Shown one piece after another: positions 24,468-32,173 of a stretch of 64,000 bases of DNA. The stretch lies in contig DULN01000006.1 in the NCBI GenBank assembly GCA_012840355.1, positions 193,514 through 257,513 on the forward strand, written 5' to 3'. Under the pieces are notes generated by a model. The model saw only the letters and a list, made by a program, of their open reading frames with translations, was not told the DNA's origin and made no database searches. Position 1 is the first letter of the stretch. Each line of letters starts with the position of its first letter. Position numbers and translations under genes: made by a program. The DNA is from Clostridiales bacterium. GTDB lineage: Bacteria; Bacillota; Clostridia; Oscillospirales; CAG-272.

Positions 24468-25273
24468 GCCAAAACGGAAACTATGACGCTCACGAGATTA
24501 AGGCTGACGAGCTTTTGCCGGTGGCGCAGCAGGAAAGCCAAGGCGATGACGGGAATGCCGCCGCTGCCGCCGCGGTGCCGCTGCTTGAATGCAGGCGGCT
24601 GACGAAGCGCTATACGGGCGGAAGGGACGCGCTTTCAGATATAAACCTTAAAATTTACGGCAACCGGATAATAGGGTTGCTTGGCCCGAACGGTAGCGGG
24701 AAGACAACTTTTATAAAGCTGATTTGCGGGCTGCTTATGCCGACCTCGGGCGAGGTGCTCGTTTGCGGCATGCGTCCCGGCGTCGAGTCGAAGCATTTGG
24801 TATCGTACCTGCCCGACAGGATATACCTGAACGAGTGGATGCGGGTGCACAGGCTTATATCGTTCTTTGAGGATTTTTACGACAATTTCGCGCCCGATAA
24901 AGCTTACTCGATGCTCGAGAGGCTGGGGATTGACCCTGACGCGAAGCTCAAAAACCTCTCAAAGGGTACGAAAGAAAAGGTGCAGCTAATTCTCACGATG
25001 AGCCGTCGCGCCTCGCTTTACCTGCTAGATGAGCCGATAGGGGGCGTCGACCCCGCGTCGCGCGACTTCATTCTAGGCACCATACTCTCAAACTACAACC
25101 CCGGCGCGACGGTGATTATATCGACCCACATCATATCGGATGTGGAGCGGATACTAGACGACGTGATATTCCTGTCAAACGGCAAAATCATGCTTGCCGG
25201 CGCGGCTGACGAGATTAGGGAGAAAAACGGTAAGTCTATCGACGAGCTTTTCAGGGAGGTATTCAAATGTTAA
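24464..25273 (+). CDS. ABC transporter ATP-binding protein (YtrB-like)
   Basis: A 269-residue ABC ATPase with an unusual N-terminal extension of about 42 residues, acidic then Ala-rich (AAAAAAVP), before the ABC core LLECRRLTKRYTGG. Walker A is GPNGSGKTT, the signature is the divergent LSKGTKEKVQL, and Walker B is LYLLDEPIGGVD. The divergent signature is normal for YtrB/YhcG-like exporters linked to GntR regulators. It is translationally coupled to the regulator (ATGA) and overlaps the permease gene, so the three form one operon. Such systems answer cell-envelope stress in related bacteria. Confidence 0.9.
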   Translation: MSQNGNYDAHEIKADELLPVAQQESQGDDGNAAAAAAVPLLECRRLTKRYTGGRDALSDINLKIYGNRIIGLLGPNGSGKTTFIKLICGLLMPTSGEVLVCGMRPGVESKHLVSYLPDRIYLNEWMRVHRLISFFEDFYDNFAPDKAYSMLERLGIDPDAKLKNLSKGTKEKVQLILTMSRRASLYLLDEPIGGVDPASRDFILGTILSNYNPGATVIISTHIISDVERILDDVIFLSNGKIMLAGAADEIREKNGKSIDELFREVFKC

Positions 25274-26085
25274 GAAAGCTTTTAAAATACGAGCTGCTTT
25301 CAACCGGGCGGATTTTTCTGCCGCTGTATCTGGCGCTTTTGGGCGTTTCGGTCATACTCAAGGCATTTATGCTGATTGAGAAAAGCGCAAGGATTTATAT
25401 CGTTCCGCAAGTGCTGCTGACCGTGCTTTATATAATTTTGGTCATCGCCTCGTTCGCGCTTGTCTACATCTTTTCCTGCATGCGGTTTTACAAAAACCTG
25501 CTCGGCGACGAGGGCTATCTGATGCACACGCTGCCTGTAAAGCCATACAAGCACATATTTGCAAAGCTATTTGCCTCGATTTTATGGCTTATTGCAAGCT
25601 TTATTATCGCCGCGGCGTCGGTTATAATTTTGGCATATCAAAAAGGGCTGTTTGAATATATATTCAAAATGATCAACAATTTGATGGCCGCGGTAGGGCT
25701 CAGCTGGAGCCAACCGTCGGTTGTATGGACCACCGTAGCGATGGTCGCCCTATCGGTTGCCTCGTGCATAAACGGCTTTATGATGCTTTACGCTTCGATG
25801 GCGGTCGGGCAGCTTTTGCGAGGGCATAGGATAATCGGATCGATCCTCGCTTATTTCGGGTTTTACACCGCTTCGCAGATTATATCGCTTGTGATGCTGT
25901 TTGTAATCTCGCGCACCGGGATGTGGAGGACGCTCGAGGAAGGCAACCTCGGTATTATAGGCACGGGCGCTTGGAACCCATTCTCGGCGTTCTTTACTAT
26001 TGTGACAGTTTTATATATAGTTTATTTGATTCTGTATTTTATTATAACAAACTATATGCTGAGCCGCAAGCTCAGCCTTGAATAA
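25267..26085 (+). CDS. ABC transporter permease (partner of the YtrB-like ATPase)
   Basis: A 272-residue membrane protein with about six hydrophobic helices, beginning MLRKLLKYELLSTGRIFLPLY, the usual opening of ABC-2-like permeases that start with a cytoplasmic amphipathic segment. It overlaps the ATPase gene by 7 bp. The loop EGYLMHTLPVKPYKHIFAK at 77-95 is the conserved motif seen after helix 2 in these permeases and probably contacts the ATPase. It ends the GntR operon before a terminator. Confidence 0.85.
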   Translation: MLRKLLKYELLSTGRIFLPLYLALLGVSVILKAFMLIEKSARIYIVPQVLLTVLYIILVIASFALVYIFSCMRFYKNLLGDEGYLMHTLPVKPYKHIFAKLFASILWLIASFIIAAASVIILAYQKGLFEYIFKMINNLMAAVGLSWSQPSVVWTTVAMVALSVASCINGFMMLYASMAVGQLLRGHRIIGSILAYFGFYTASQIISLVMLFVISRTGMWRTLEEGNLGIIGTGAWNPFSAFFTIVTVLYIVYLILYFIITNYMLSRKLSLE

Positions 26086-26092
26086 AACTGGG

Positions 26093-26118
26093 AAAAGGGC
26101 GCGCCGCGTCCTTTTTCA
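26093..26118 (+). terminator. Terminator of the GntR-ABC operon
   Basis: AAAAGGGCG-CGCCG-CGTCCTTTT with continuing T, one G:U pair. Confidence 0.7.
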
Positions 26119-26135
26119 TATCCTAAAATAAAAGG

Positions 26136-26164
26136 TTGACTTGGATAAGCCCAAATGTTATACT
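26136..26164 (+). promoter_or_regulatory. Promoter of the DUF218 gene
   Basis: TTGACT (26136-26141), 17 bp, TATACT (26159-26164). A perfect small stem-loop GTCGCA-AA-TGCGAC (26174-26187) would form at the very 5' end of the transcript. Confidence 0.8.
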
Positions 26165-26202
26165 GAGATAAAAGTCGCAAATGCGACATATGTAACAGAA
26201 AG

Positions 26203-26805
26203 ATGAATGACCCGATCATAGCAAGCATAACCGATTTTATTTTTGTGTCCCACGAAATTGTGCCGTCCGATATAATTTTCGTCCCGGGCGGCGTGTTCGC
26301 AAGCCTCGCCGAGCGCGCGGCGGAATTATACAGGCAAGGCATGGCGCCGGTTGTTATGCCCGCGGGTAAATACAGTGTCAAAATCGGAAAGTTCGCGGGA
26401 GTGAAAGACAAGCCCGGCGAATACAGTGGCGATTATGCCACCGAGTGTGAGTTTTATGTTGACGTTTTGACAAAAAACGGAGTGCCTGCCTCGGCGATAA
26501 TGTGCGAGGACGAGTCTATGCACACGCGCGACAACGCCTTTTTCTCGCGCAGGCTTTGTGACTCGCTAAGTATAAAGGTAAAAAGGGGCATTATCTGCTG
26601 CATGTCGTTTCATGCCCGCAGGTGCCAGATGCTTTACAAGATGGCATTCCCCGAAGCCGAAATCCTAATCTCGCCGGTCGACTGTTACGGCATAACGCGT
26701 GAGACGTGGTACCGCTCAGAATATGGCGTCGAGCGCGTGACCGGGGAGCTTATGCGCTGCGGGAGCCAGTTTGTCGACGATATAAAGAATTACCTAGGGC
26801 TGTAG
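26203..26805 (+). CDS. YdcF/ElyC-type (DUF218) protein
   Basis: A 200-residue soluble DUF218 protein. PSDIIFVPGG opens the domain, ASLAERAAELYRQG matches its repeated R-x2-x-A-L-Y-x2-G helix, and the conserved acidic/His elements appear as EDESMHTRDNAFF and CCMSFHARRCQMLY. Related proteins act in envelope lipid-carrier or vancomycin-related functions, or are uncharacterised. Unlike ElyC it lacks N-terminal membrane helices. The ribosome binding site is weak (AGAAAG directly before the ATG). Confidence 0.8.
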   Translation: MNDPIIASITDFIFVSHEIVPSDIIFVPGGVFASLAERAAELYRQGMAPVVMPAGKYSVKIGKFAGVKDKPGEYSGDYATECEFYVDVLTKNGVPASAIMCEDESMHTRDNAFFSRRLCDSLSIKVKRGIICCMSFHARRCQMLYKMAFPEAEILISPVDCYGITRETWYRSEYGVERVTGELMRCGSQFVDDIKNYLGL

Positions 26806-26807
26806 CG

Positions 26808-26852
26808 CAAAAAATCCGTCCGCCCGGAAATTATCCGCGCGGACGGATTTCG
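26808..26852. terminator. Bidirectional terminator between the DUF218 gene and spoIVB
   Basis: AAATCCGTCCGC and GCGGACGGATTT form a 12-bp stem; the minus strand continues into a TTTTTTG run, serving spoIVB. Confidence 0.8.
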
Positions 26853-26873
26853 GCTGCCTTGTTTGAGCGCTGC

Positions 26874-28082
26874 TTATGGGCAGTTAGCGAGCATCGTCTC
26901 GATGAAAATTCCGTATCCTTTGGTCGGATCATTTATCATGACGTGTGTAACCGCTCCGATGAGTTTGCCGTCTTGTATAATCGGCGACCCGCTCATGCCC
27001 TGAACGATTCCGCCGGTCAGCTCAAGCAGCCTCGGATCGGTGATCGTTACAATAAACGACTTTGTCTCGCCGTCGTTACGGTTGATGTTTGAGATTTTTA
27101 CCGAGTATTGCCCAACTGTGTTGCCGTCGACCGTGGTATATAAAACCGCGTCGCCTTCTCTGACTTCATGCCGCAGCGCGATTGGGATTGGCTCGGAGAT
27201 GATGTTTTGGGGCATTGATTTTAGTACCCCGTAAACTCCCACGTGGGTGTTGGCGACCAGGCTGCCTATCTTCTCGGCGCCGAAATAGCCTTTGAGTTCG
27301 CCCGGTAGCCCAATGCGCCCGCGCGTGATCCCGCTTATCGTCACGTCGGACACGCTTCCGGTGAGCAGGGGCATAAGGTCGCCGGTATCCACGTCGCATA
27401 TGCCGTGACCAAGCCCTCCAAACTGCAGCGTTTCGGGCACTATATAGGTTATGGTGCCTATACCTGCTGTGCTGTCGCGAATCCAAATTCCTGCTTTGTA
27501 TTTATTTTCGTTTTTATCCCATCCGGGCGTTACTTTGAAGATATACTCGCTGTCCCCTCTGGTGACTGTAAAATCCAGCGGTTTTCCACCTGACGATTCC
27601 ACTATCCTGGTGACGTCCTCGATGCTGTTCACGGGTTTCCCCGATATGGCGGTTATAATGTCTTTAACCCTAATTCCTGCGTTATAGGCAGGGCTTTGGG
27701 AGTCACCGGGCGCGATGCCAACCACTATGACGCCCTGAGTGTGGAGCTTTACACCGAACGGAATGCCTCCCGGATAAACAAGCATCCGGTCGTAGACGTC
27801 GACGGTGACGTTTTTAAGCGGCACGAGCCCGAACAGCTTTGCAGAGAGCATAAGCCGCTCCGGGGACCTCTCGTGCGACTTTGAAAACGCCTGTACCGCC
27901 GCCCCGTCCGGGGCTTCAAGCGTACAGAGTGGCAGCTTTGGCGTACCGGCACCGCTATAGACCGACAGCCTACCGGGAACAAGATAATCGCCGATCCCGG
28001 CGAGTGCAGCCGCCGCAATTACCGCGGCAAGCGCGCAGGAAAGGAACGTGCGCATCCCGAGGTGTGCTTTCTTGCGGTTCAT
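26874..28082 (-). CDS. spoIVB: SpoIVB sporulation signalling peptidase
   Basis: In the forespore SpoIVB is secreted into the intermembrane space and cleaves SpoIVFA to trigger pro-sigma-K processing. This 402-residue protein has an N-terminal membrane anchor (about 11-32), a PDZ domain (about 115-190; QGVIVVGIAPGDSQSPAYNAG) and the S55 serine peptidase domain (about 205-402). Its putative catalytic His lies in GLGHGICD and its Ser in GIVQGMSGSPIIQDG. The length is close to the B. subtilis protein. GAGGGG lies upstream of the ATG. No sigma-G promoter was found with confidence. Clear evidence that the organism sporulates. Confidence 0.95.
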   Translation of the reverse strand: MNRKKAHLGMRTFLSCALAAVIAAAALAGIGDYLVPGRLSVYSGAGTPKLPLCTLEAPDGAAVQAFSKSHERSPERLMLSAKLFGLVPLKNVTVDVYDRMLVYPGGIPFGVKLHTQGVIVVGIAPGDSQSPAYNAGIRVKDIITAISGKPVNSIEDVTRIVESSGGKPLDFTVTRGDSEYIFKVTPGWDKNENKYKAGIWIRDSTAGIGTITYIVPETLQFGGLGHGICDVDTGDLMPLLTGSVSDVTISGITRGRIGLPGELKGYFGAEKIGSLVANTHVGVYGVLKSMPQNIISEPIPIALRHEVREGDAVLYTTVDGNTVGQYSVKISNINRNDGETKSFIVTITDPRLLELTGGIVQGMSGSPIIQDGKLIGAVTHVMINDPTKGYGIFIETMLANCP

Positions 28083-28437
28083 ACGTCCGTGTCCCCTCGT
28101 CGGTTTAAATTGCGTCCGGGATTTTGCCGTATCCCGCCGCGCAGCCGCAAGCTTTTCAAATTTATCAATTTTGGAGCCTCACAGAATATCGGTAATCGGT
28201 ATTTTTTGCCGGAGAAAATGCGCTCCGCCTTTATATTTTTGACATCCGCGGCACGGTATAATCCGCGCGGCGTCGGCTGTGCGCGATATTATTTTGCGAA
28301 TCACATACACCGTTTATGAGTTGTAATTTTTGTGTGGCGTGGCACGACAGCCGAGTGGGCTGATTTTTACAAGTTGCAACATATTACAAAAAATAATAAG
28401 AAATTACAATGAATTAACCTTCGGGTGTGATATAATT
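28083..28437. promoter_or_regulatory. 355-bp divergent intergenic region: spoIVB upstream and PocR/AraC control region
   Basis: No gene is seen. The right half holds three copies of a 7-mer: TTGTAAT (28321-28327, inverted), then ATTACAA at 28383-28389 and 28403-28409, 20 bp apart and on the same face of the helix. They lie upstream of a TATAAT (28431-28436) that lacks a -35 box, as expected for sites of an AraC-type activator. A small hairpin CAGCC-GAGTG-GGCTG followed by ATTTTT lies at 28350-28370. Confidence 0.45.
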
Positions 28438-29793
28438 ATGCCGAAGCGAAAAGAAAACGGCGCACAGCTTGGTGGCGAAGCCAGAGCCTCGCTCGACTCA
28501 TCTTCCGCCGAGCGCGTGCTTAAATCAATATTTAGGCTTACCGGCTGCGGGCTAATGATGCTTTCGCAAGACGGGGAAATAACTTGCAACATTGGCAGCT
28601 GTGGCTGCAATTGCCCTGAAAGCCGCAAAAAATGCTCGGGCAGCCAAGCGCCAAAAGATGCCGGCAATGAAGAAAGCATCTGCCAAGACTGCATAACGGC
28701 TCACCTGCACGCGGCGTACCAAGCGGAGCGTTTCGGCGGCAAATACATATATTTTTGCCCCTCGGGACTGGTGTTCTGCATCGCCGAGGTTTTGGGGGAG
28801 CCGAAAAGCCGGTTCCTTGTAGCCGGCCCGATTATGGCGACCGACCGCGAAAACTATATACCCGACGACCTTGGCGAGCCGTTTTCCGCCGACGCCCAGC
28901 CGAGCGAGGAAATGCGCCGGTATACCTCGTCGCTGAAATATTTGCCCGCTTCGGATATAACCTGCTTGTCCGACCTTATTTTTATGGCGGCAAACCATAT
29001 AAGCGGTTACGACTATAGGAAGCTTTTCAGCCGCGAAGAACAGGCAAAACAGCAAGAGGAAATTAACGACTACATCCAAAGCGTCAAATCGCGAATGCTG
29101 CTCGGCGCCGGGTCGGTCGAGCCGTACCCATACGACAAAGAAAAACAGCTAAAATGGGCGATAATGACCGGCGACGAGGCCGACGCGCGCCGCCTGCTCA
29201 ACGAGATACTGGGGCATATCTTTTTTGCCTCGGCATATGACCTCGACTCGATAAAAATCCGCGCGATGGAGCTTGCAGTCGTAATTTCGCGCGCAGCGCT
29301 TGACGGCGGGGCTGAAGCGAGCAGCGTTTATATACTGAACCCCAAGTATATAAGAGACTTCTTCGCGCTCGACACTATCGAGGACATTTGCTTTGCGCTA
29401 TCGAAAATGCTGCACAGGTTTACCGAGGAAACCTTTAATTTGTCAAAAGTTAAGCATGTCGACCTGCTTTCGCGCGCGATCTCGTATATCCGCGCCAACT
29501 ACATGCATAAAATTACACTCGAAGACGTGGCGGGGCACGTGATGCTTTCGCCGTCGTATCTCTCAAAGCTGTTCCGCGAAGAACTCGGCATGACTTTCAA
29601 CAGTTTCCTCACCTCGGTGCGGATCGAGCGCAGCCGCATGCTGCTTTTGTCCGACCAGCTTACGATTGCGCAAATAGCAGAATACTCCGGCTTTTTTGAC
29701 CAAAGTTATTTCAACAAAGTTTTCAAACGCGTAACAGGGCTCACGCCTAAAAAATACCGGGAGCTGCGCGGCGGTATTTCCGGCGCGACATGA
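28438..29793 (+). CDS. PocR-sensor AraC-family regulator
   Basis: A 451-residue regulator with an N-terminal PocR ligand-binding domain (about 20-190; many Cys in CNIGSCGCNCPESRKKC, then YFCPSGLVFCIAEV), a middle helical region and a C-terminal AraC HTH pair (about 350-447; ITLEDVAGHVMLSPSYLSKLF and LTIAQIAEYSGFFDQSYFNKVFK). PocR domains sense small molecules such as diols or C1 compounds, and such regulators often adjoin corrinoid methyltransferase genes, as here. The start is uncertain: ATG 28438 has no ribosome binding site and lies 1 bp after a TATAAT, so either that box is not a promoter or translation starts further in. The frame itself opens at a TTG (28330). Confidence 0.85.
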   Translation: MPKRKENGAQLGGEARASLDSSSAERVLKSIFRLTGCGLMMLSQDGEITCNIGSCGCNCPESRKKCSGSQAPKDAGNEESICQDCITAHLHAAYQAERFGGKYIYFCPSGLVFCIAEVLGEPKSRFLVAGPIMATDRENYIPDDLGEPFSADAQPSEEMRRYTSSLKYLPASDITCLSDLIFMAANHISGYDYRKLFSREEQAKQQEEINDYIQSVKSRMLLGAGSVEPYPYDKEKQLKWAIMTGDEADARRLLNEILGHIFFASAYDLDSIKIRAMELAVVISRAALDGGAEASSVYILNPKYIRDFFALDTIEDICFALSKMLHRFTEETFNLSKVKHVDLLSRAISYIRANYMHKITLEDVAGHVMLSPSYLSKLFREELGMTFNSFLTSVRIERSRMLLLSDQLTIAQIAEYSGFFDQSYFNKVFKRVTGLTPKKYRELRGGISGAT

Positions 29794-29884
29794 AGGCAAA
29801 TTTGCGATTTTTATATATTTACCCGAAAGCAAGCGGCGCGATAACGCCGAAGCTATATAAAAAATTAGACAGGGGAGCAACAAA

Positions 29885-30529
29885 ATGTCAATTTTAAATG
29901 AAATTGCCGAAAAACTTATTCAAGGCAAAGCGAAAGACATAAAGGAGCTTGTGCCCAAAGCCATCGAAGAGGGTATCCCGGCGAAAACAATCCTTGAAGA
30001 GGGGCTTCTCGCTGGCATGTCGGTGATAGGCGAAAAGTTCAAGAATAATGAAGTCTACGTTCCCGAAGTGCTTATCGCCGCCCGCGCAATGAAAGTCGGC
30101 ACCGAGCTGCTCAAGCCCTATCTCGTCTCAAGCGATGTTAAGCCCGCCGGCAAGGTCGTGCTCGGCACGGTTAAAGGCGACCTGCACGACATCGGCAAAA
30201 ACCTCGTCAAGATGATGATGGAAGGCAAAGGCCTTGAAGTCATCGACCTCGGCGTCGACGTCGCTCCCGAGCAGTTTGTCGCCGCCGCGAAAGAGCATGG
30301 CGCGCAGGTGATTGCCTGCTCGGCTCTGCTCACAACGACGATGGGCGCAATGAAAGACGTCGTCGACCTCTGCATCGCCGAAGGCATCCGCGACAAAGTT
30401 AAAATCATGGTCGGCGGCGCCCCTATCACCGATGCGTTCTGCAAGTCGATTGGCGCCGACGCGTATGCGCCCGACGCCGCCTCGGCTGCCGATGTGGCGC
30501 TCGAGTTCTGCAAAGAGGTTAGCGCATAA
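29885..30529 (+). CDS. Corrinoid (B12-binding) methyltransferase protein, MtaC/MttC type
   Basis: A 214-residue corrinoid carrier protein. An N-terminal four-helix B12-binding-2 cap (about 1-85) is followed by the cobalamin-binding domain with the lower-ligand motif DLHDIGKN (about 100-107; D-x-H-x2-G), and later LGVDV, ACSALLTTTM and VGGAP, which complete the B12 fold. It carries a methyl group between a substrate methyltransferase and a tetrahydrofolate or coenzyme M acceptor. AGGGGAGC precedes the ATG. Neither the substrate methyltransferase nor the acceptor methylase is in the window, so the substrate (methanol, methylamines, methoxyaromatics or others) is open. The PocR/AraC gene 91 bp upstream likely regulates it. 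Confidence 0.92.
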   Translation: MSILNEIAEKLIQGKAKDIKELVPKAIEEGIPAKTILEEGLLAGMSVIGEKFKNNEVYVPEVLIAARAMKVGTELLKPYLVSSDVKPAGKVVLGTVKGDLHDIGKNLVKMMMEGKGLEVIDLGVDVAPEQFVAAAKEHGAQVIACSALLTTTMGAMKDVVDLCIAEGIRDKVKIMVGGAPITDAFCKSIGADAYAPDAASAADVALEFCKEVSA

Positions 30530-30542
30530 GAAAAGATAAACG

Positions 30543-30581
30543 AAATCCGTCGAAAGCCGCAATGCTCTCGGCGGATTTTTT
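30543..30581 (+). terminator. Terminator of the corrinoid protein gene
   Basis: AATCCGTCGAAAGC pairs imperfectly with GCTCTCGGCGGATT, followed by TTTT. Confidence 0.75.
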
Positions 30582-30630
30582 ACTTATATGTAAAATGTAA
30601 CACGTCAGCCGATTTTTAACCCGATTACGC

Positions 30631-30658
30631 TTGTATTTTTACTCAAACATGGTATAAT
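30631..30658 (+). promoter_or_regulatory. Promoter of pepD
   Basis: TTGTAT (30631-30636), 16 bp, TATAAT (30653-30658). Confidence 0.75.
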
Positions 30659-30691
30659 AACACACAAAGGCACAACGGAGGTCCGGTTTAT

Positions 30692-32131
30692 ATGGCGGAG
30701 CGTGTTATAAAAGGATACGAGCCCGACAGCATGTTCGGGTTTTTTGAAGATATCTCGGCGATACCGCGCGGTTCTGGAAACGAAGGCGGGATCGCCGACT
30801 ATCTCGTAAAGTTTGCGGCAGAGCGAGGCCTTTTCTGCGTGCGCGACGCCGCAAACAACGTGTTTATAAGGCGCCCGGCGTCGCCGGGGCGCGACGGCGA
30901 TCCTGCCGTGCTGCTTCAGGGGCATACCGATATGGTATGCGTCAAAACCCCTACCTCAAGCCACGATTTTGAAAAGGATCCGATAGAGCTAATCGTAGAA
31001 GGCGATATGCTGCGCGCCAAAGAAACTACGCTCGGCGCCGATAACGGCGTGGCGGTCGCTATTATGCTCGAACTTTTGTCGGGGGACTACAGCCTTCCAC
31101 CTCTTGAGTGCCTTTTTACCACCGACGAAGAGACGGGCATGAGTGGCGCATTTTCGTTCGACAGCTCGCTTGTCACTGCAAGAAAGCTTATAAACCTCGA
31201 CTCGGCGACGGAAGGCATCGCCACCGCAGGCTGCGCCGGCGGCATAAGGTATAAAGTCACGCTGCCGTATGAGCGCGTGCCCGCCGCCGAAAAGTCGATA
31301 ACGGTCGAGATTTCAGGCCTCGCGGGAGGCCATTCGGGCGGGGACATCCACAAGTACCGCGGCAACGCGATTAACATCATGGGCAGGATGCTCGCCGCTC
31401 TGTATGAGAAAGAGCCGTTTTGCCTTGTGACGGTGTCCGGCGGCGCAAAGGACAACGCGATACCTGCGGACTGCGTGGCGGCTATTGCAGTTGCCGACCC
31501 TGCGGCTGCGACGGCGTTCCTGTTGGAGCAGGAGAAAATAATAAAGTCGGAGCTGCCGCCGGAGGATGAGGGCTTTAAAGTCCGCATCTCGAAACCGAAA
31601 GCGGTTGAAAAAACGCTCACATTTGCCGATACCAGCCGCGTGATATCGATGCTGACGCTCTTCCCGCGCGGGCCGCAGGCGTTCTCTAGGGATATGCCGG
31701 GGCTTGTCGAGACTTCGGCGAACCTCGGGGCTGTGTCCGACAATGGGGAAGAGATTACGGCGCAGTTCCTTTTGCGCTCGTCGATCGAGAGCCGGCTTGA
31801 CGAGCTGTCGCTATACTTTGCGAGGCTTGCGAGGTTTATCGGCGCGAAAGCCGAAGGGCACAGCCGATACCCGGGCTGGCGGTATAACCCGAACTCCGAG
31901 CTGCGCAAAAAATTCCTCGAGGCTTACGGCTCGCTTGAAGGCAGAAAGCGGGAGCCAACTGTCGAGTGCACGCACGCCGGGCTGGAATGCGGTATCTTCG
32001 TCGGCAAGATACCGGGGCTTGACGCGATCTCAATCGGGCCGGATATATACGAGCTTCATACCCCGGCCGAGCGCGTGGATCTTAGGTCGTGGGAGCGCTT
32101 TTTCAAGCTTGTCCTTAAAATGCTTAGCTAG
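30692..32131 (+). CDS. pepD: Cytosolic aminoacyl-histidine dipeptidase (PepD, M20 family)
   Basis: A 479-residue di-zinc M20 peptidase that splits Xaa-His and other dipeptides. Metal ligands are visible in LLQGHTDMVCV (His about 77, Asp 79), GADNGVA (Asp about 117) and the catalytic/ligand pair TDEETGM (Glu about 146-147). GLAGGHSGGDI marks the lid/dimerisation domain. The C-terminal half ends with the ligand segment ECTHAGLECG and GPDIYELHTPAERVD. GGAGG is 12 bp before the ATG. The alpha-mannosidase gene follows after 42 bp without a terminator and may be read from the same promoter. Confidence 0.93.
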   Translation: MAERVIKGYEPDSMFGFFEDISAIPRGSGNEGGIADYLVKFAAERGLFCVRDAANNVFIRRPASPGRDGDPAVLLQGHTDMVCVKTPTSSHDFEKDPIELIVEGDMLRAKETTLGADNGVAVAIMLELLSGDYSLPPLECLFTTDEETGMSGAFSFDSSLVTARKLINLDSATEGIATAGCAGGIRYKVTLPYERVPAAEKSITVEISGLAGGHSGGDIHKYRGNAINIMGRMLAALYEKEPFCLVTVSGGAKDNAIPADCVAAIAVADPAAATAFLLEQEKIIKSELPPEDEGFKVRISKPKAVEKTLTFADTSRVISMLTLFPRGPQAFSRDMPGLVETSANLGAVSDNGEEITAQFLLRSSIESRLDELSLYFARLARFIGAKAEGHSRYPGWRYNPNSELRKKFLEAYGSLEGRKREPTVECTHAGLECGIFVGKIPGLDAISIGPDIYELHTPAERVDLRSWERFFKLVLKMLS

Positions 32132-32173
32132 GTAAATACCCTTAAATCCGCATAAAATTCCAGGAGGAACCCC

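Noticed and set aside
28239..28262. TTGACA followed by TATAAT in the spoIVB-AraC gap
   Set aside because: Spacing is 12 bp, too short for a sigma-A promoter.
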